Assembly (NCBI GenBank): GCA_013397795.1
Contig: VZTJ01005553.1
Location: forward strand, 977,331-1,041,330
Source of the DNA: Orthonyx spaldingii
Taxonomy: Eukaryota; Chordata; Aves; Passeriformes; Orthonychidae
Direction: 5' to 3'
DNA: 64,000 bases
The translations under genes were made by a program, and so were the position numbers. The notes beneath the pieces were generated by a model. It searched no databases and had not been told where the DNA came from. It saw only the letters and a list, made by a program, of their open reading frames with translations. Position 1 is the stretch's first letter, and the number at the start of each line of letters is the position of its first letter. This document shows, piece by piece, positions 23,201 to 33,802 of this stretch.

Positions 23201-25949
23201 AACATTTTTGTTATAACATGTGTAAAGTGCTGAAAGAGGGAGTCAATCTTATCTGTGTAAGGCTGCGAGTTTTTGCCTGAAGCAAAGTTACAGGTTTTAT
23301 ATCCATCTTAATGCAGTTACTGGGAAGTTGAATCACCCTTTTTGGCGAGAACAGAATTGAACTGCAGGCTGGTTTTTAGCCCAATAGAGAAGGCAGTGCC
23401 TCCAGCATCTACACTAATAACAGAAGGAAAATTCATTTTAGTTAGAGTGCAAAAGAAGAAATTGGTTTCCTTAGTACTGTGAGAAGGCAACAAAGGAAGT
23501 GCAACAGAATAGAAATATTTAGTAAATTAAATATAAAAAGAAATTTTGTGCTTTAATGTCAGCTATTTACTCCTTTGGCTCAGTGATTATTTTATGCAAA
23601 AGGCAGTAATTTAATGTACTAATGCTCCACAATATCACAACGAGATTCCTATTTCTAGCATCTATTGTTGTGATGAATGACATCTATTTTAGCAAATAAA
23701 TGGTATCTTTGAATGAAGCTTGTTGTAGGTATTTTTATCTTGACTTTACTGACAGATTGAGACATCATGATATTTTAAAAGAAATCTATATACAATTCTT
23801 ATAGCCTACTCCCAAAATAAATAAAAATTCTGCTTCTGAAGATGATTGCAGGTGGTGTCTTAGGGAAGCTGTTATGGGTTCTTCAGCAGTGGCACACTAT
23901 AAAGATCACCATCCACATTCAACTGTAAAGCTAAATAAGTACGAGTTTCTTCTAATAAATTAATCTTTTTTTCCCTTTACAGTCATCAGAAGAAGGAAGT
24001 ATCTAAGCCTGCTGGATGGTTGCAAGCTCTTTCTTCTGTAGTCTGGTCTGCATTTGAACGTTTGTAGCTTTGTAGGAACCAAGAGCTGCCCTGGCTTAGG
24101 AAGCCCATAGATGTCTTCCACAGTCTTCCTATAGAGACAGCAGGAGGTTGTGTGGCAGAGGGAAAGGGCAGTCTAGATGAAGGCAGCCAAGGCTTACCTT
24201 TCCTACAAAAATCTCCTTCTATTGCCAAGAGAAAAAGGAAATTGCTGAAGTTCTATTTCACATTCTTTCAACTTGATGCAACAGCTACTGAAGAAAGGAG
24301 CCAAAGGCACAGGTTGATTGAAAAAGCAGTCCTTCAGGGCATCAGAGATGTGACACTGACAAAAAATGGGACACCAGAGAAAGGGCCAACTGCAAATGAC
24401 TGGTGGGAAGCAGGGGGCCTTTATCACCTGTGTTGGAAGGCAGAATCACTTCTACAGTGATGGAGGTGAGATCTGGACAATGCCTTTCCTAGGTAGGTGA
24501 GAACCAAGAACTTCTGCACCTGTATGTACTGTGTGATTGAAATGTGACAGGTGTAAACACTCACAAAAGGCAACTCTAACGAATTAAAAAGCAACCCTAC
24601 CAGAGAGAGGAAAGAAGATGACAGAAAGGTATACAGGATCTCCAATCTGTGCCTGCTGCTTTCTGCAGTAACACCTTAGAGAGAGTTTGTGGTACTGGGG
24701 TTGAATCTTCACCCTTTCCTGATGGACAGGAGGTGTCCATAGGAAGCTGCCCCAGGGCTACACTGTGTTCAAGCCAGTCACACTCCACTCCTCATTGCTC
24801 TCATCGCAGCAAGCTCTGCCCCGCATCCCTTTGGGGTGTCTGACTTTATTTGCTAATTATGATGATGAAATTTGCATCCTTATGATATGATTCTTAGCTT
24901 GGGATGAACAATCACAAGCAGGCTGATGTTAAGGGTGCTTGTTTCTTCTTGCACTTCTTCTCTGTTGTGGGTGTTCTGAGGTGGTTTTTTTTACATAACT
25001 ATTATTCCATAATAAAATATTATGCTTCCTCGAGGTCATTTTTCTTTACTCATGGTCATCGACTGTGGTTTTCTGTATATGGTAAGGCCAAGTTTTGTCA
25101 TATATACCATGGCAAACCATGATCATACAATTCAGTTAAACTAGATGGAAATAATGCCCCACTGAGACCGAGGGTTGAGGGTAGTGCATAAGGCATCTGG
25201 TTAAACTGTAGATACCTGAACTTTCCTAATGTTGGACTTTAAATGTCCAACTGCTTGCCAAAGCAGCATGCAAAATGTGTTTATGCCAGGATAAATTCTC
25301 GCAGTCTGTGGCCTCTTACTAGCAATGACAAACCTATATATCCTGGGCCACCATGCCTTACTACAGTGTTAGTGTCTTCAATAAGACAGGGGCAGAAATT
25401 AAATTTTATATATGTCAGTCCAAACACTGAATACCCATTAGTAGTACAACTTCCAGAGTTGAAAGACCAACTGGAAGCTGTTTTATTTGGTTTTGATTTA
25501 CAGGTTTCAGAGAGTTGATAATAGCTTTCCAATAACCCCTGGTGCTTTGCTTTTGCTTTCACAAGCACATACACACACAGCAAACTTTCTCTGATGTCTG
25601 TGACTACTGGGATTCATTAGCAAGAGTATTCATCTTGTTAAGCATGCATTAATAGCATCCACTGTAAGTATTAATCTGCTGTTGTCAAGTGATAATTGCA
25701 GAACATGGTGATTGCATCCACCTTCACCAAGTCCAGCAGATGGAAAAGTCCTTGCACCTTTGTTTTAGGCTCTTGCAGCTGCAAAGAATATTTTTGTGTT
25801 TTCAGTCAGGTTAAAAACCTGTGACCTGTTTCTGATTACAAAGAAACATAAAACTTTTCCTCCAATTTCTTCCTAACTTCTGATAAAAGTAATTATTTAG
25901 AAATTGATCCCATCCAACACAGGTCTAGTGGGCTAGAATATTCCTAAAT

Positions 25950-26564
25950 CCAAAGCAGTAGAGGAAAAAACTCTGGGTTGTCTGCATCCCAACTAACCTT
26001 CTTCTGTGCAGTCCACGGTGAGAAAGGCACTCTCAGACCAAGGTCCATCTTATCCTGAAGAAAATAACACACCAACGCTTGGGTACTGCTGAGCAGTGCT
26101 CCCACAGCATCAAGATGACAATCCAACCACCACTGACTCCCAAGCACAATAACCTGGAGGTAGGCAAGAGGCTCGGAGGAAACATAGTCAGGAGAGTTTA
26201 TCCAAACTGTCCAAAGCAATATTCCATGCCATATTCCTGCTCAGCAATAAAAGACAGGAAAAAGGGTGGAGGCAGTGGGGGGAGTCATTGATACTTAAGG
26301 CATTTGTCTTCCAAAACAAGCACTGCACATACCAAGACCATACTTCCCAGGAGGTGGATGGAAACCATCTGCTGATGGGAAGTAGAGAAGAGAGTGAGTT
26401 AGCTTTTTTCTGCTTCCACATATAGTCTTTGTTTTTACTTATTAAATGGTCTTTATCTTGACCCATGAGCTTTTCACCTCATTTTCTCTCCTGTCCTGCT
26501 GAGGAGAGGGAGTAAGAGAGTGGCTTGGTGGGCATCTGGTGGCCAGCCAAGGTCTACCCACCAC
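25950..26564 (+). mobile_element. ERVL-type LTR, copy B, with adjoining retroviral-like sequence
   Basis: The segment 26205-26564 follows the same order as copy A. It has 'tattccatgccatatt', then CTCAG with a TATA-equivalent (AATAAAAGAC, about 26248-26257), then 'tgatgggaagtag'. A polyadenylation signal variant ATTAAA follows at 26441-26446. The U5 end has 'ctttatcttgacccatgag' and 'gctgaggagagggag', and finishes in CCCACCAC at 26564. This U5 end is nearly collinear with the minus-strand reading of the LTR at 62919-63793. The upstream 25950-26204 looks like U3 or the 3' end of retroviral internal sequence, and its left edge is not defined. No intact viral frame is present. Overlapping frames at 25944-26466 are chance. 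Confidence 0.7.
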
Positions 26565-28284
26565 GAAAATTCAGATGAATTATGCTCTAGAAGTTCCCAT
26601 TTCTTCTAGGATAGGAGGAGCACAGGATGAGCAGTTCACATATGGGCATTCATAGTAAGGTGAAATGAACACCACCATCTACATCCATTCCAACTTCCTG
26701 ACTGAGAACTGAGTATCTTCATCTCTATTATCGGCTCCTGTTAAATCATGATACGAGCTACCCTTCTGCATGGTAGCATGGTAGCAAACCCACTTAAGTC
26801 AGGCCTGTTCACTAGCTCACAAACACATGAGCTTAACAACAATGTTGGATCCAGGTAATGGATCCACTGTTGTGGATGATTAGCACTCTATGCCTTAGTT
26901 TCTCTGTGTGGAATAAGTGTTGATTCATACTTGCCAAACACTGAAGACAATGAATGAAAAGTTACTCTTAAAAGTCACTCTAATTCTTCCCAGAGAAAAT
27001 TATCTATGTTTGTCCAAGGCAGAGAATCTTATTTGTTCCAGATATGTTATGATAAGGCTTTATTATCACACACTTTTTGTTTTCTAAAAGCCAAGTAATC
27101 TTTTCAGTTAAAGCTTAGGAGGGAGAATACTTTCTTTTTGATAATTCCAACCTGACTGTTACTCCAATTTCTGCCTGACATTATTTCTCAACAGATGAAG
27201 CCAATCTGTCATAATGATCTTACAAAGAAATAGGCAATTACTAATTTCTGGCACTCAAATACAAGTTTTCTTCTAGCTGAACTCCAGAAAAAAGTGAAAT
27301 ACGAAGAAGTAGAGCTTTATATGTCAGCAAACAGAAATCCTATTTATTGACAACTTCCAGGGACTCTTTGAGCAAAAGAGCAGTACAGGTCTGGTCTCTG
27401 GAAAATGTTTCTGGTGATGCTTAAGCCTGAATAGCATTAAAGGATAGAATTTTGCAATTTCTCTTATGCAGCAAACTGTGAAGTTTTCATTTCTAGGTTA
27501 GTTTTTCATCAATTCCCTAATTAAAAGTAATCAACAGACTGCTAAATATTTTGTTTTCTCATATTAGAAACTCACAAGCAAATTTAGCATAGAATACAAA
27601 TTTCGTTCCTTCATTAGACTTTAGTTGCCTTGTAATTTCAGGCTGGGAAGCTCTGTCATTGTAGGATTTCACAGGAATACAAAGTAACCTCCCTGTAGGA
27701 GTTAATTACATTAGACACAACAGGAAAAATTCTGGTACAAACTTGTTTACATTGCTGAATTTTTAGGACAATGAAAATTATCTGAAGCTACACAAGTTGT
27801 CACCCTACACAGTTAGGTGACACTTAAAGTTAGATCTAACTTCTGATCCAAATTTCATCCATATGCTAAGCCATCTCACTGGAGTCTGTTGATGTTTTAA
27901 GTCAGGTTTAATGCCAGAAAACACTTAAAAAAGATGTGGGATAAAGGTCCCACTGTTTATTTCAGCTGGCATAGGCCTGTTTTGAAGTGTAGATAAAGTC
28001 CTCCAGTGACATCTCATACTCCTCCCTCCCAGGAGAACACACAGAAAATATTCATACACACACCCAAGTTTCAGCACTCAAGAGATGTGGAATCTTATAA
28101 CAAGCTAACAAGTTTGTCTAGGCCTGGCATTTTAATATTAGCACGATCTGTGTCTATCCGTGAGAAACTTAGCATTCACAGAAGCAATAAACCAAAACAA
28201 CCAGCCACTGATATTGCACCTGGCAGTTTTTCTACATGTTTAGAATTCTTAAAGAACTTATGTTATGAGTATCTAATAATAGTA
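26565..28284. other. Unique sequence, no gene seen
   Basis: No gene or recognised repeat. A 108-codon frame starting at 28006 runs into the retroviral LTR at its 3' end and has no motif. The part at 27450-27760 is AT-rich with several TAAT-type motifs. Confidence 0.5.
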
Positions 28285-28535
28285 TGTTATAGCAAAATAA
28301 CAGCCAATGAATTTGTTGTAGTAGTTATGTAACCAATGAACATGTAACCTAAATGATAAACATACAAAAGTGTATAAAACAATACTGACTCTCACAATAA
28401 AAATATTCTAAGGCCTTTGAGTCTTCAGTTCTTGTAATGTGAATTAGACTTAGAGTCTGCATGTCGCGGCTACTTCCAACAGCAACATCTAGTGGCAGTC
28501 AGTGGTGATCCTCACCCAAACATCTAGTTACAACA
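28285..28535 (+). mobile_element. Alpharetrovirus-like (ERVK-type) LTR, copy C
   Basis: Visible LTR parts in order are two CCAAT boxes (28303-28307 and 28332-28336), a TATA box (TATAAAA, 28373-28379), and a polyadenylation signal AATAAAA (28396-28402) only about 17 bases further on. The LTR ends in CAACA at 28535, immediately followed by a primer binding site. The close TATA and polyadenylation signal spacing is the arrangement known for avian leukosis-type LTRs. The start at 28285 (TGTTATAGC) is a guess, and the true U3 may be longer. The leader continues after the binding site, but no gag, pol or env homology was recognised, so only a 5' remnant is left. Confidence 0.62.
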
Positions 28536-28537
28536 TC

Positions 28538-28556
28538 TGGTAACCACAGACGTGAT
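28538..28556 (+). promoter_or_regulatory. Retroviral primer binding site, tRNA-Trp type
   Basis: TGGTAACCACAGACGTGAT lies 3 bases after the LTR end. It matches the tRNA-Trp primer binding site used by avian sarcoma/leukosis viruses at almost every position, with one inserted base and two substitutions. This is the strongest single mark that the preceding sequence is a 5' LTR. Confidence 0.65.
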
Positions 28557-28559
28557 GTG

Positions 28560-28837
28560 AGCTACAACAAAGAGATCCTTTGGGCATGTCCTGAGAAGCT
28601 CTACCAACACGGGGCAGTGAACCTAGCAAGATGAATATTTGCAAAATCGTGCAGAGATACTGGCTGGGTTTAACAGTGTTTCATTCTGCTAACTCTGCTG
28701 CCAAGACGTAGTTTGAAAAAGCACCATATAGGTGTTGCTTTTCTGTTTCCTCTATGGGCTCCTCCAGGCCACTGAATCCAGCCCTCAGTAGCTCCTTACT
28801 TTGGGAGCTCTGATCCTGGGCTGGGCGGTGGCTGCTG
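28560..28837. other. Sequence after the primer binding site, unassigned
   Basis: Presumed retroviral leader or flanking DNA. No viral or host coding homology recognised. A 62-codon minus-strand frame (28681-28869) has no known motif. Confidence 0.35.
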
Positions 28838-29041
28838 CTTGCAGGTAAAGACAGACGTACTAGTTGCATTATATCAGCGTCCTTTATTCTCCCTCATGGA
28901 GGGAAACACAGATAACAAGATGTGTAGTGGACAACGTGGCAAGACTGGCCCAGCCTCCCTCTCGCCTAGGTCCTTTGTGCCCTCTGTCCGTCGAGGGCAA
29001 GGCGAGAGGCAAGCCAATAGGCAAATGACGGGTCCGTGACA
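28838..29041 (-). mobile_element. Possible short LTR-like insert on minus strand
   Basis: On the minus strand this block starts TGTCACGG (29041) and ends CTGCA near 28840. It has an inverted-CCAAT-type motif (29014-29018 read on plus as CCAAT) and a polyadenylation signal AATAAA at 28886-28881. It is richer in CpG than its flanks. No target-site duplication or primer binding site was found, and the family is not recognised, so this may be unrelated CpG-bearing sequence. Confidence 0.25.
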
Positions 29042-31205
29042 TCTGGCCAGTCCTGGGTGAGCAGGGGAGGGATAGGTAGAATGCAGAGCTGTGAGAGGTC
29101 AGACCAGCAGGATGTCCCCGGTGGTCTGCACACTGCCACATATAGGGATTCCCTAGGTTTGGGGATGTATAACTGGATTGTACCCATATATAAAGTCAGG
29201 AATTTGAAGAGTTGTTCATAGCTAAGTCCTCTTACAAAAATGCAGGATGACTACCCACATAAGGTTTGGTGCTGGAGAAACAGGGGTGTAGGGCTGCCTA
29301 CTGTGCCTCAGTAAGGACCCTGTCGTGATATCTAGTGGACAATTGTGTGTTCATCCTTGTCCAGTGCCAAAGCCCGTGAACTTAGTTAACCAAGAACCTT
29401 CTGAACCTGTAAGATATTCTTGTTTGCACATTTCAAATTGTGCTGAACCTTGAACAGAGCACTTTTGGATGGAGTGGTTTTACATGCAGCAGATCTGCTA
29501 TTAAAGCTGGCGAGGGGGGCAGTGATCCTCGTTAGCATTTTGAGACATTGTGCTTAGAAGTCTAGCTTCTTGTCAGAGAATAGATTTCCCACAACAAAAA
29601 AAAATCTAAATTAATTAATTTAAGGCTTTTATTTTTAATGGGGACATGGAGCCAATATAGGTTGGAAAAGAGGGTATTTCAGGCTATGGAAAAGACTTAT
29701 CTCTCTAGTGAAAAGGATAAAGCAAATTTTCCAAACTCATTTCCACACCTCTGTCACAAGGTATATCTCCTGCTGGCTCCACAGGGAATGAGAGGTAAGT
29801 TTATTCTGACTGAAAATCTCACATATTGTTCTGAGCAACTCTTGTGCAAATAACTCTCCTCTGACTGAAAGGCTCTTCTAGCACTTTACAGCTCAGCTGG
29901 CTGGAGAACTCACTTCCATCCTACATAACTCTTAAGTACATGGTCTCCCACCCCCTCTGGTCTTTTACCTCAACCCCCCTCAAGCACTGATGTGGGGGTT
30001 TGGAAGTGAAGTATTTGGACTTCCAGACACCTGACTTGCCTCAAACTGTTGTCAAGTTGCTAGTGATTGAAATATGACCAGCCTGGGGAACGATATATGT
30101 CTTTAGCATCCCACTACTTTGGTCAGATGACAAAAGTAGTAGGGAGATGAATTTATGCTTGCTCTGTCTGAAACTCCTGATACTCTCTCAGCCTCAATAC
30201 TATCAGGATTATGTCTGTACCAGTTTACAGGAGATAACCAGCATAATCTCATGCAAGCATGCAGAATGTGTTTATCCACTTAAACAGCTAGCTTCCTTCA
30301 AGAAATATTTAACCTATGGAAATCGCAGACATATTGCAGAATACTTCCAAAACTAGACTCTTTCTTGCATATGTCAATCATCAGTGGTCTAATTCTGTGG
30401 TATTACATATTCTATGCAAGGGCAACACATTATGTGAGTATATACCCCATTTTTGTGACATAATTGATATTCAAAATTAGATGGGATACAAACTAAATAA
30501 GTTAGATCAAATTATGTTGGTATTTGTAGTTGAGAAAAACATATGCTAATGAATTTATCAGATAAAGACAGGAAATTTTTCTTCTCAAACACATACAAAA
30601 TTCTTTTTTTATGTAAAATGATCTTTCAGAGACTGTGATTGAAAAAGACATCTGTTACTCAGGCAAATGAGCACATATTTAAGTTAAGCCACCAATATCG
30701 ACTGAATTGTCTCCACTAATAGGTATGGAATGTAAGAGAGTGCTTGTCTGAGCCATGGTTGAAGGCTTGTATTTCCACATAAGTACTTAAAAGGAGCTTT
30801 ATCCAGAAAAAATGAGTGCCAGTCACAGATGCTACCAAGAATATTCACTCTGGGAGAAAAGCAGCCTGAACATCCTACTGCTCTAAACCCAAAGTAGAAA
30901 AAAAATCATTTTAAGTTGTCTAAATTATGACATTTTTATAATCTGAACTATAGAACTGAAATGTGTGGCCAAAAATCAAAATCTAAATGTATCAAACTCT
31001 CTAGTACCTTCTGGCATGGAAATTACCTACCTGCTCTTTCTAGGACCATTTCTTAGAATAGCATGATTGATGTGACCACAGGAATACAATTTCCGACATT
31101 AAAATAATGCTGCACAAACAGTTTTGGCTACTTCTGAAGGAAGAAGGAGGCAAAGAAAATATTCTAAGTAATTCTAGTCATTTGAGAAAGACTCAATAAA
31201 AGTAG
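29042..31205. other. Unique AT-rich sequence, no gene seen
   Basis: No gene or recognised repeat. It contains a 16-bp perfect palindrome at 29607-29622 (TAAATTAATTAATTTA). All open frames are under 75 codons and motif-free. Confidence 0.5.
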
Positions 31206-31350
31206 TTCAGAGAAGCTGTGGATTTTCCATACTTGCAATTAATCAAAATCCACATAGGGCCCTGAGCAGCCTGTTCTGGAGGACTCTTATTTAGACAGAG
31301 TTGGTGGATGACAATCTCAAAGTCTCTTTCAACTTCAGCTATTCTGTGCT
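31206..31350 (+). mobile_element. CR1 LINE, 3' end fragment
   Basis: The order 'gctgtggattttccatact', then 'tgagcagcctgttctgg', then 'agtctctttcaacttcagc', then 'attctgtg' is the closing part of avian CR1 3' ends, diverged from consensus. It is 5'-truncated, as most CR1 copies are, and the terminal octamer is present only once. Confidence 0.8.
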
Positions 31351-32280
31351 AATATTCTCTTATTATATTCAAGTCTATTTTTTATCCTGATCTGTATTGA
31401 TTTTCCAAATGATGAAGCAAACAGATAAACTGTTTCTTGAAACTCTCTTGAAACAGAATTAAGCACAGCTGAAGGAAACTCAGAACCTCAGTTATAATTA
31501 TGAAGTGCCAGTTACAGATGATTTCAAAATCTAGACTAGACCACAGATAATTTACACTTTTCTAGCAGATTTTTAACCTGTGTGTTTCTTTTTGTTTTTC
31601 CTTTGTAATTGCAAGAGGAGAAACTTTAATGGTTTATGTTTCCAAAACTTGTGAATGCTTTTCTTTGCCTCTGAATCTTGTCTACACTTGATTGTCCTTT
31701 GGTAGAATTTGTTTACTGTGAAGTTCTAGCTATTAAATCCAAAAAGATTTCAAATTGCCTTGGGATGAAATCTTCATATGCATTTTTTTACATAACCGAG
31801 ATCAGTAAGTGTAAAGGAAAAAACCCAACAGCACAAGAAATTTTTTCTGCAGTTTGTTTTGAGATTTGCTACCATTTACGATAAGTCTTCTTATAATCAA
31901 CAGTTAGATAACATGCTGCTATTGATCCCACAAACATCCTGTTTACTATTAGTGAATCACATACAAACATAGCATAGTTGAAGAACTGTAGGAACAATGA
32001 CTTGCTGTCTTACAAGGTTTATCATCAAAAAATGTGTCATATTGTTTCTCTTTCCTAGGGGCAATAGCTGAAAATTATATGAGCAGGCTATGGGAAATTA
32101 AACTTCAAGATGATTAGGGAGATGCTTTCACTTCAAAGATTCTTGTGAATATGTTAACTGAGCTTCTGGAAGATTTCCATGACACTTCTCCAAGGAAATA
32201 CAATCACTGGCACAGACAGTCTGTTGTAAGCAAAGGAGCGCAAATTCACTGATTCAATATTGCAGGTTTAATGTGGATTA
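31351..32280. other. Unique sequence between CR1 copies, no gene seen
   Basis: No coding or RNA feature recognised. The 68-codon frame at 31678-31884 has no motif. Confidence 0.5.
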
Positions 32281-32806
32281 CAGGTGGATATTGTCTACCT
32301 TGACTTCAGCAAGGCTTTCAACAGTCTCTCACAATATCTTCATATGCAAACTGAGGAACCATGGATGAGTGGACAGTGAGGAGGATTGAGAACTGGCTGA
32401 ACAGCAGATCCCAGAGGTGGGCACAGGGTCAGGTTGGAGGCCTGGTTGGATCACTAGTGGTGTGCCCCAAGTTCAGTATTGTTTAACTTACACATCAATG
32501 ACTTGGGTGAAGGGGTAGATGCTTCCCCAGCAAGTTCGCTGATAAAGCTGGCAGGAGTGGCTGATACCTGATGCAGAGGTAGTTCCTCCTGAATGTGAGG
32601 AAGAATTTATTTGCTGTGTGGGTGATCACACATTGGAACAGATTGTCCAGAGAGGTTGTGGAGTCTCCCTCACTGGAAAAATTCAAGAACCATTTGGATG
32701 TAGTTCTGTGCCATGTACTCCAGAAAGCTGTTGCTTGAGCAGGGAGGTTGGACCAGATGAGCCACTGTGGTCCTCCCAACCTTATTCATTCTGTGATTCA
32801 GTGATT
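32281..32806 (+). mobile_element. CR1 LINE with internal deletion (reverse transcriptase core joined to 3' end)
   Basis: The left part (32281 to about 32553) translates in pieces to CR1 reverse transcriptase signatures. These include VDIVYLDFSKAFN, the SGVPQ-type motif near 32455-32475 and YINDLG near 32490-32510. The right part (about 32570-32806) is the ORF2 C-terminus and 3' end, with an HWNRL-type motif and the tail 'attctgtgattcagtgatt'. The region that should lie between them, the YADD-type active-site block and the thumb, is missing, so an internal deletion has joined the two parts. Frameshifts and stops make it non-functional. Confidence 0.9.
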
Positions 32807-33041
32807 TCTCAAAGTCTAACCTGTGCCTCGGTAGTAAGATGCTGTAAGTGAAAATCCATCTTAGACTGTATGCTAATTTTTTCCAGCTAGATGGACATTT
32901 AGCAGCATTTCTGTTGTTAACAGAGATCTCATACCTTAGGTAAAGAACTAGATGATATGGTAGAGCGTAAAATCTCTAGGGAAAATGCTAAAAAGACATG
33001 GTTTGATCACTCTATTTCTCCAAATGAAAGATTAAAATAAG

Positions 33042-33802
33042 TCATAGAATCATAGACTCTTTAAGGTTGGAAGAGACCTCTAGGATCATGAAGTCCAACT
33101 GCTAAACAAGCATTGCCATGTCCACTATCAAACCATGACACTAAGTGTCATATCTACATGATTTTTTTAACACTTTAAGGGAGAGTGATCCTTCCCTGGG
33201 CAGCCTGTTCCTATACTTGACCGCCCTTTTGGTTGGGAAAGTTTTTCCTGACGTCCAACTTGAACCTTCCCTGACACAGCCTAAGGCCATTTCCTCATGT
33301 TCTGTCACTGGTTGCCTGGGAGAAGAGGCTGACCCCCCAGCTGGCTACAACCTCCTTTCATTGTAGACAGAAATAAGGTTCCTCCTGCACCTCATTTTCT
33401 CCAGGATAAATAATCCAAGTACCTGCTCCTCATCAGACTTTTGCTTCCAACCCTTCCCCATTTTTGTTGCCCTTCTCTGGACACTCTCCAGCACCTCAAT
33501 GTCTTTCTTGTAGGGAGGGGTCCAGAATTGAACACAGGATTTGAGGTGTGGCCTCACCAGTGCCGAGTACAGGGGGACAATCACTCTGTCCCAAGCCAGT
33601 AGCATTGCATGGGATTGATGTGACCCAAGTGCAGGACCAGGCACTTGACCTTGTTGAACCTCATACAATTGGACTCAGATCATCAGTTCAACTTGTCTAG
33701 GTCCCTCTGCAGAGCCATTCTGTCCTCCAGCAGACCAACACTCCAGACCCACTTGGTGTTGTCTGCAAACTGACTGAAGGGGCCCTTGATCCCAACATCC
33801 AG
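33042..33802 (-). mobile_element. CR1 LINE, 5'-truncated copy
   Basis: The 3' end lies at 33042 ('catagaatcatagactc', the complement of the CR1 octamer tail) and the copy runs leftward in sense to about 33802. It covers the ORF2 C-terminal region and 3' end. It is one of the better preserved copies in the window and lies tail to tail with the plus-strand CR1 ending at 32806. Confidence 0.95.
33345..33668 (-). pseudogene. CR1 ORF2 C-terminal remnant
   Basis: A 107-codon stop-free frame inside the CR1 copy. LVRPHLKSCVQFWTPPYKKD (residues about 38-57) followed by VQRRATKM is the conserved block after the CR1 reverse transcriptase domain. The methionine start is accidental because the element is 5'-truncated. 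The frame ends at a stop where intact CR1 elements continue for about another 80-90 residues, so this is a dead remnant and not a host gene. Confidence 0.9.

Larger units (their letters stand above)
18804..25949. other. Unique sequence, no confident gene
   Basis: No recognised coding exon or transposon. Notable items are a poly(A)-rich tract at 20060-20096, a 36-bp-period duplication at 20226-20288, an AT-rich motif-dense segment at 23540-23790, and a good splice-acceptor-like tract at 23962-23982 followed by a 28-residue open frame (see findings). Frames of 60-100 codons between 24152 and 25583 overlap one another on both strands and lack motifs. Confidence 0.5.

Noticed and set aside
29607..29622. 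16-bp perfect palindrome TAAATTAATTAATTTA
   Set aside because: Made only of A and T in an AT-rich tract. Such palindromes are common by chance.
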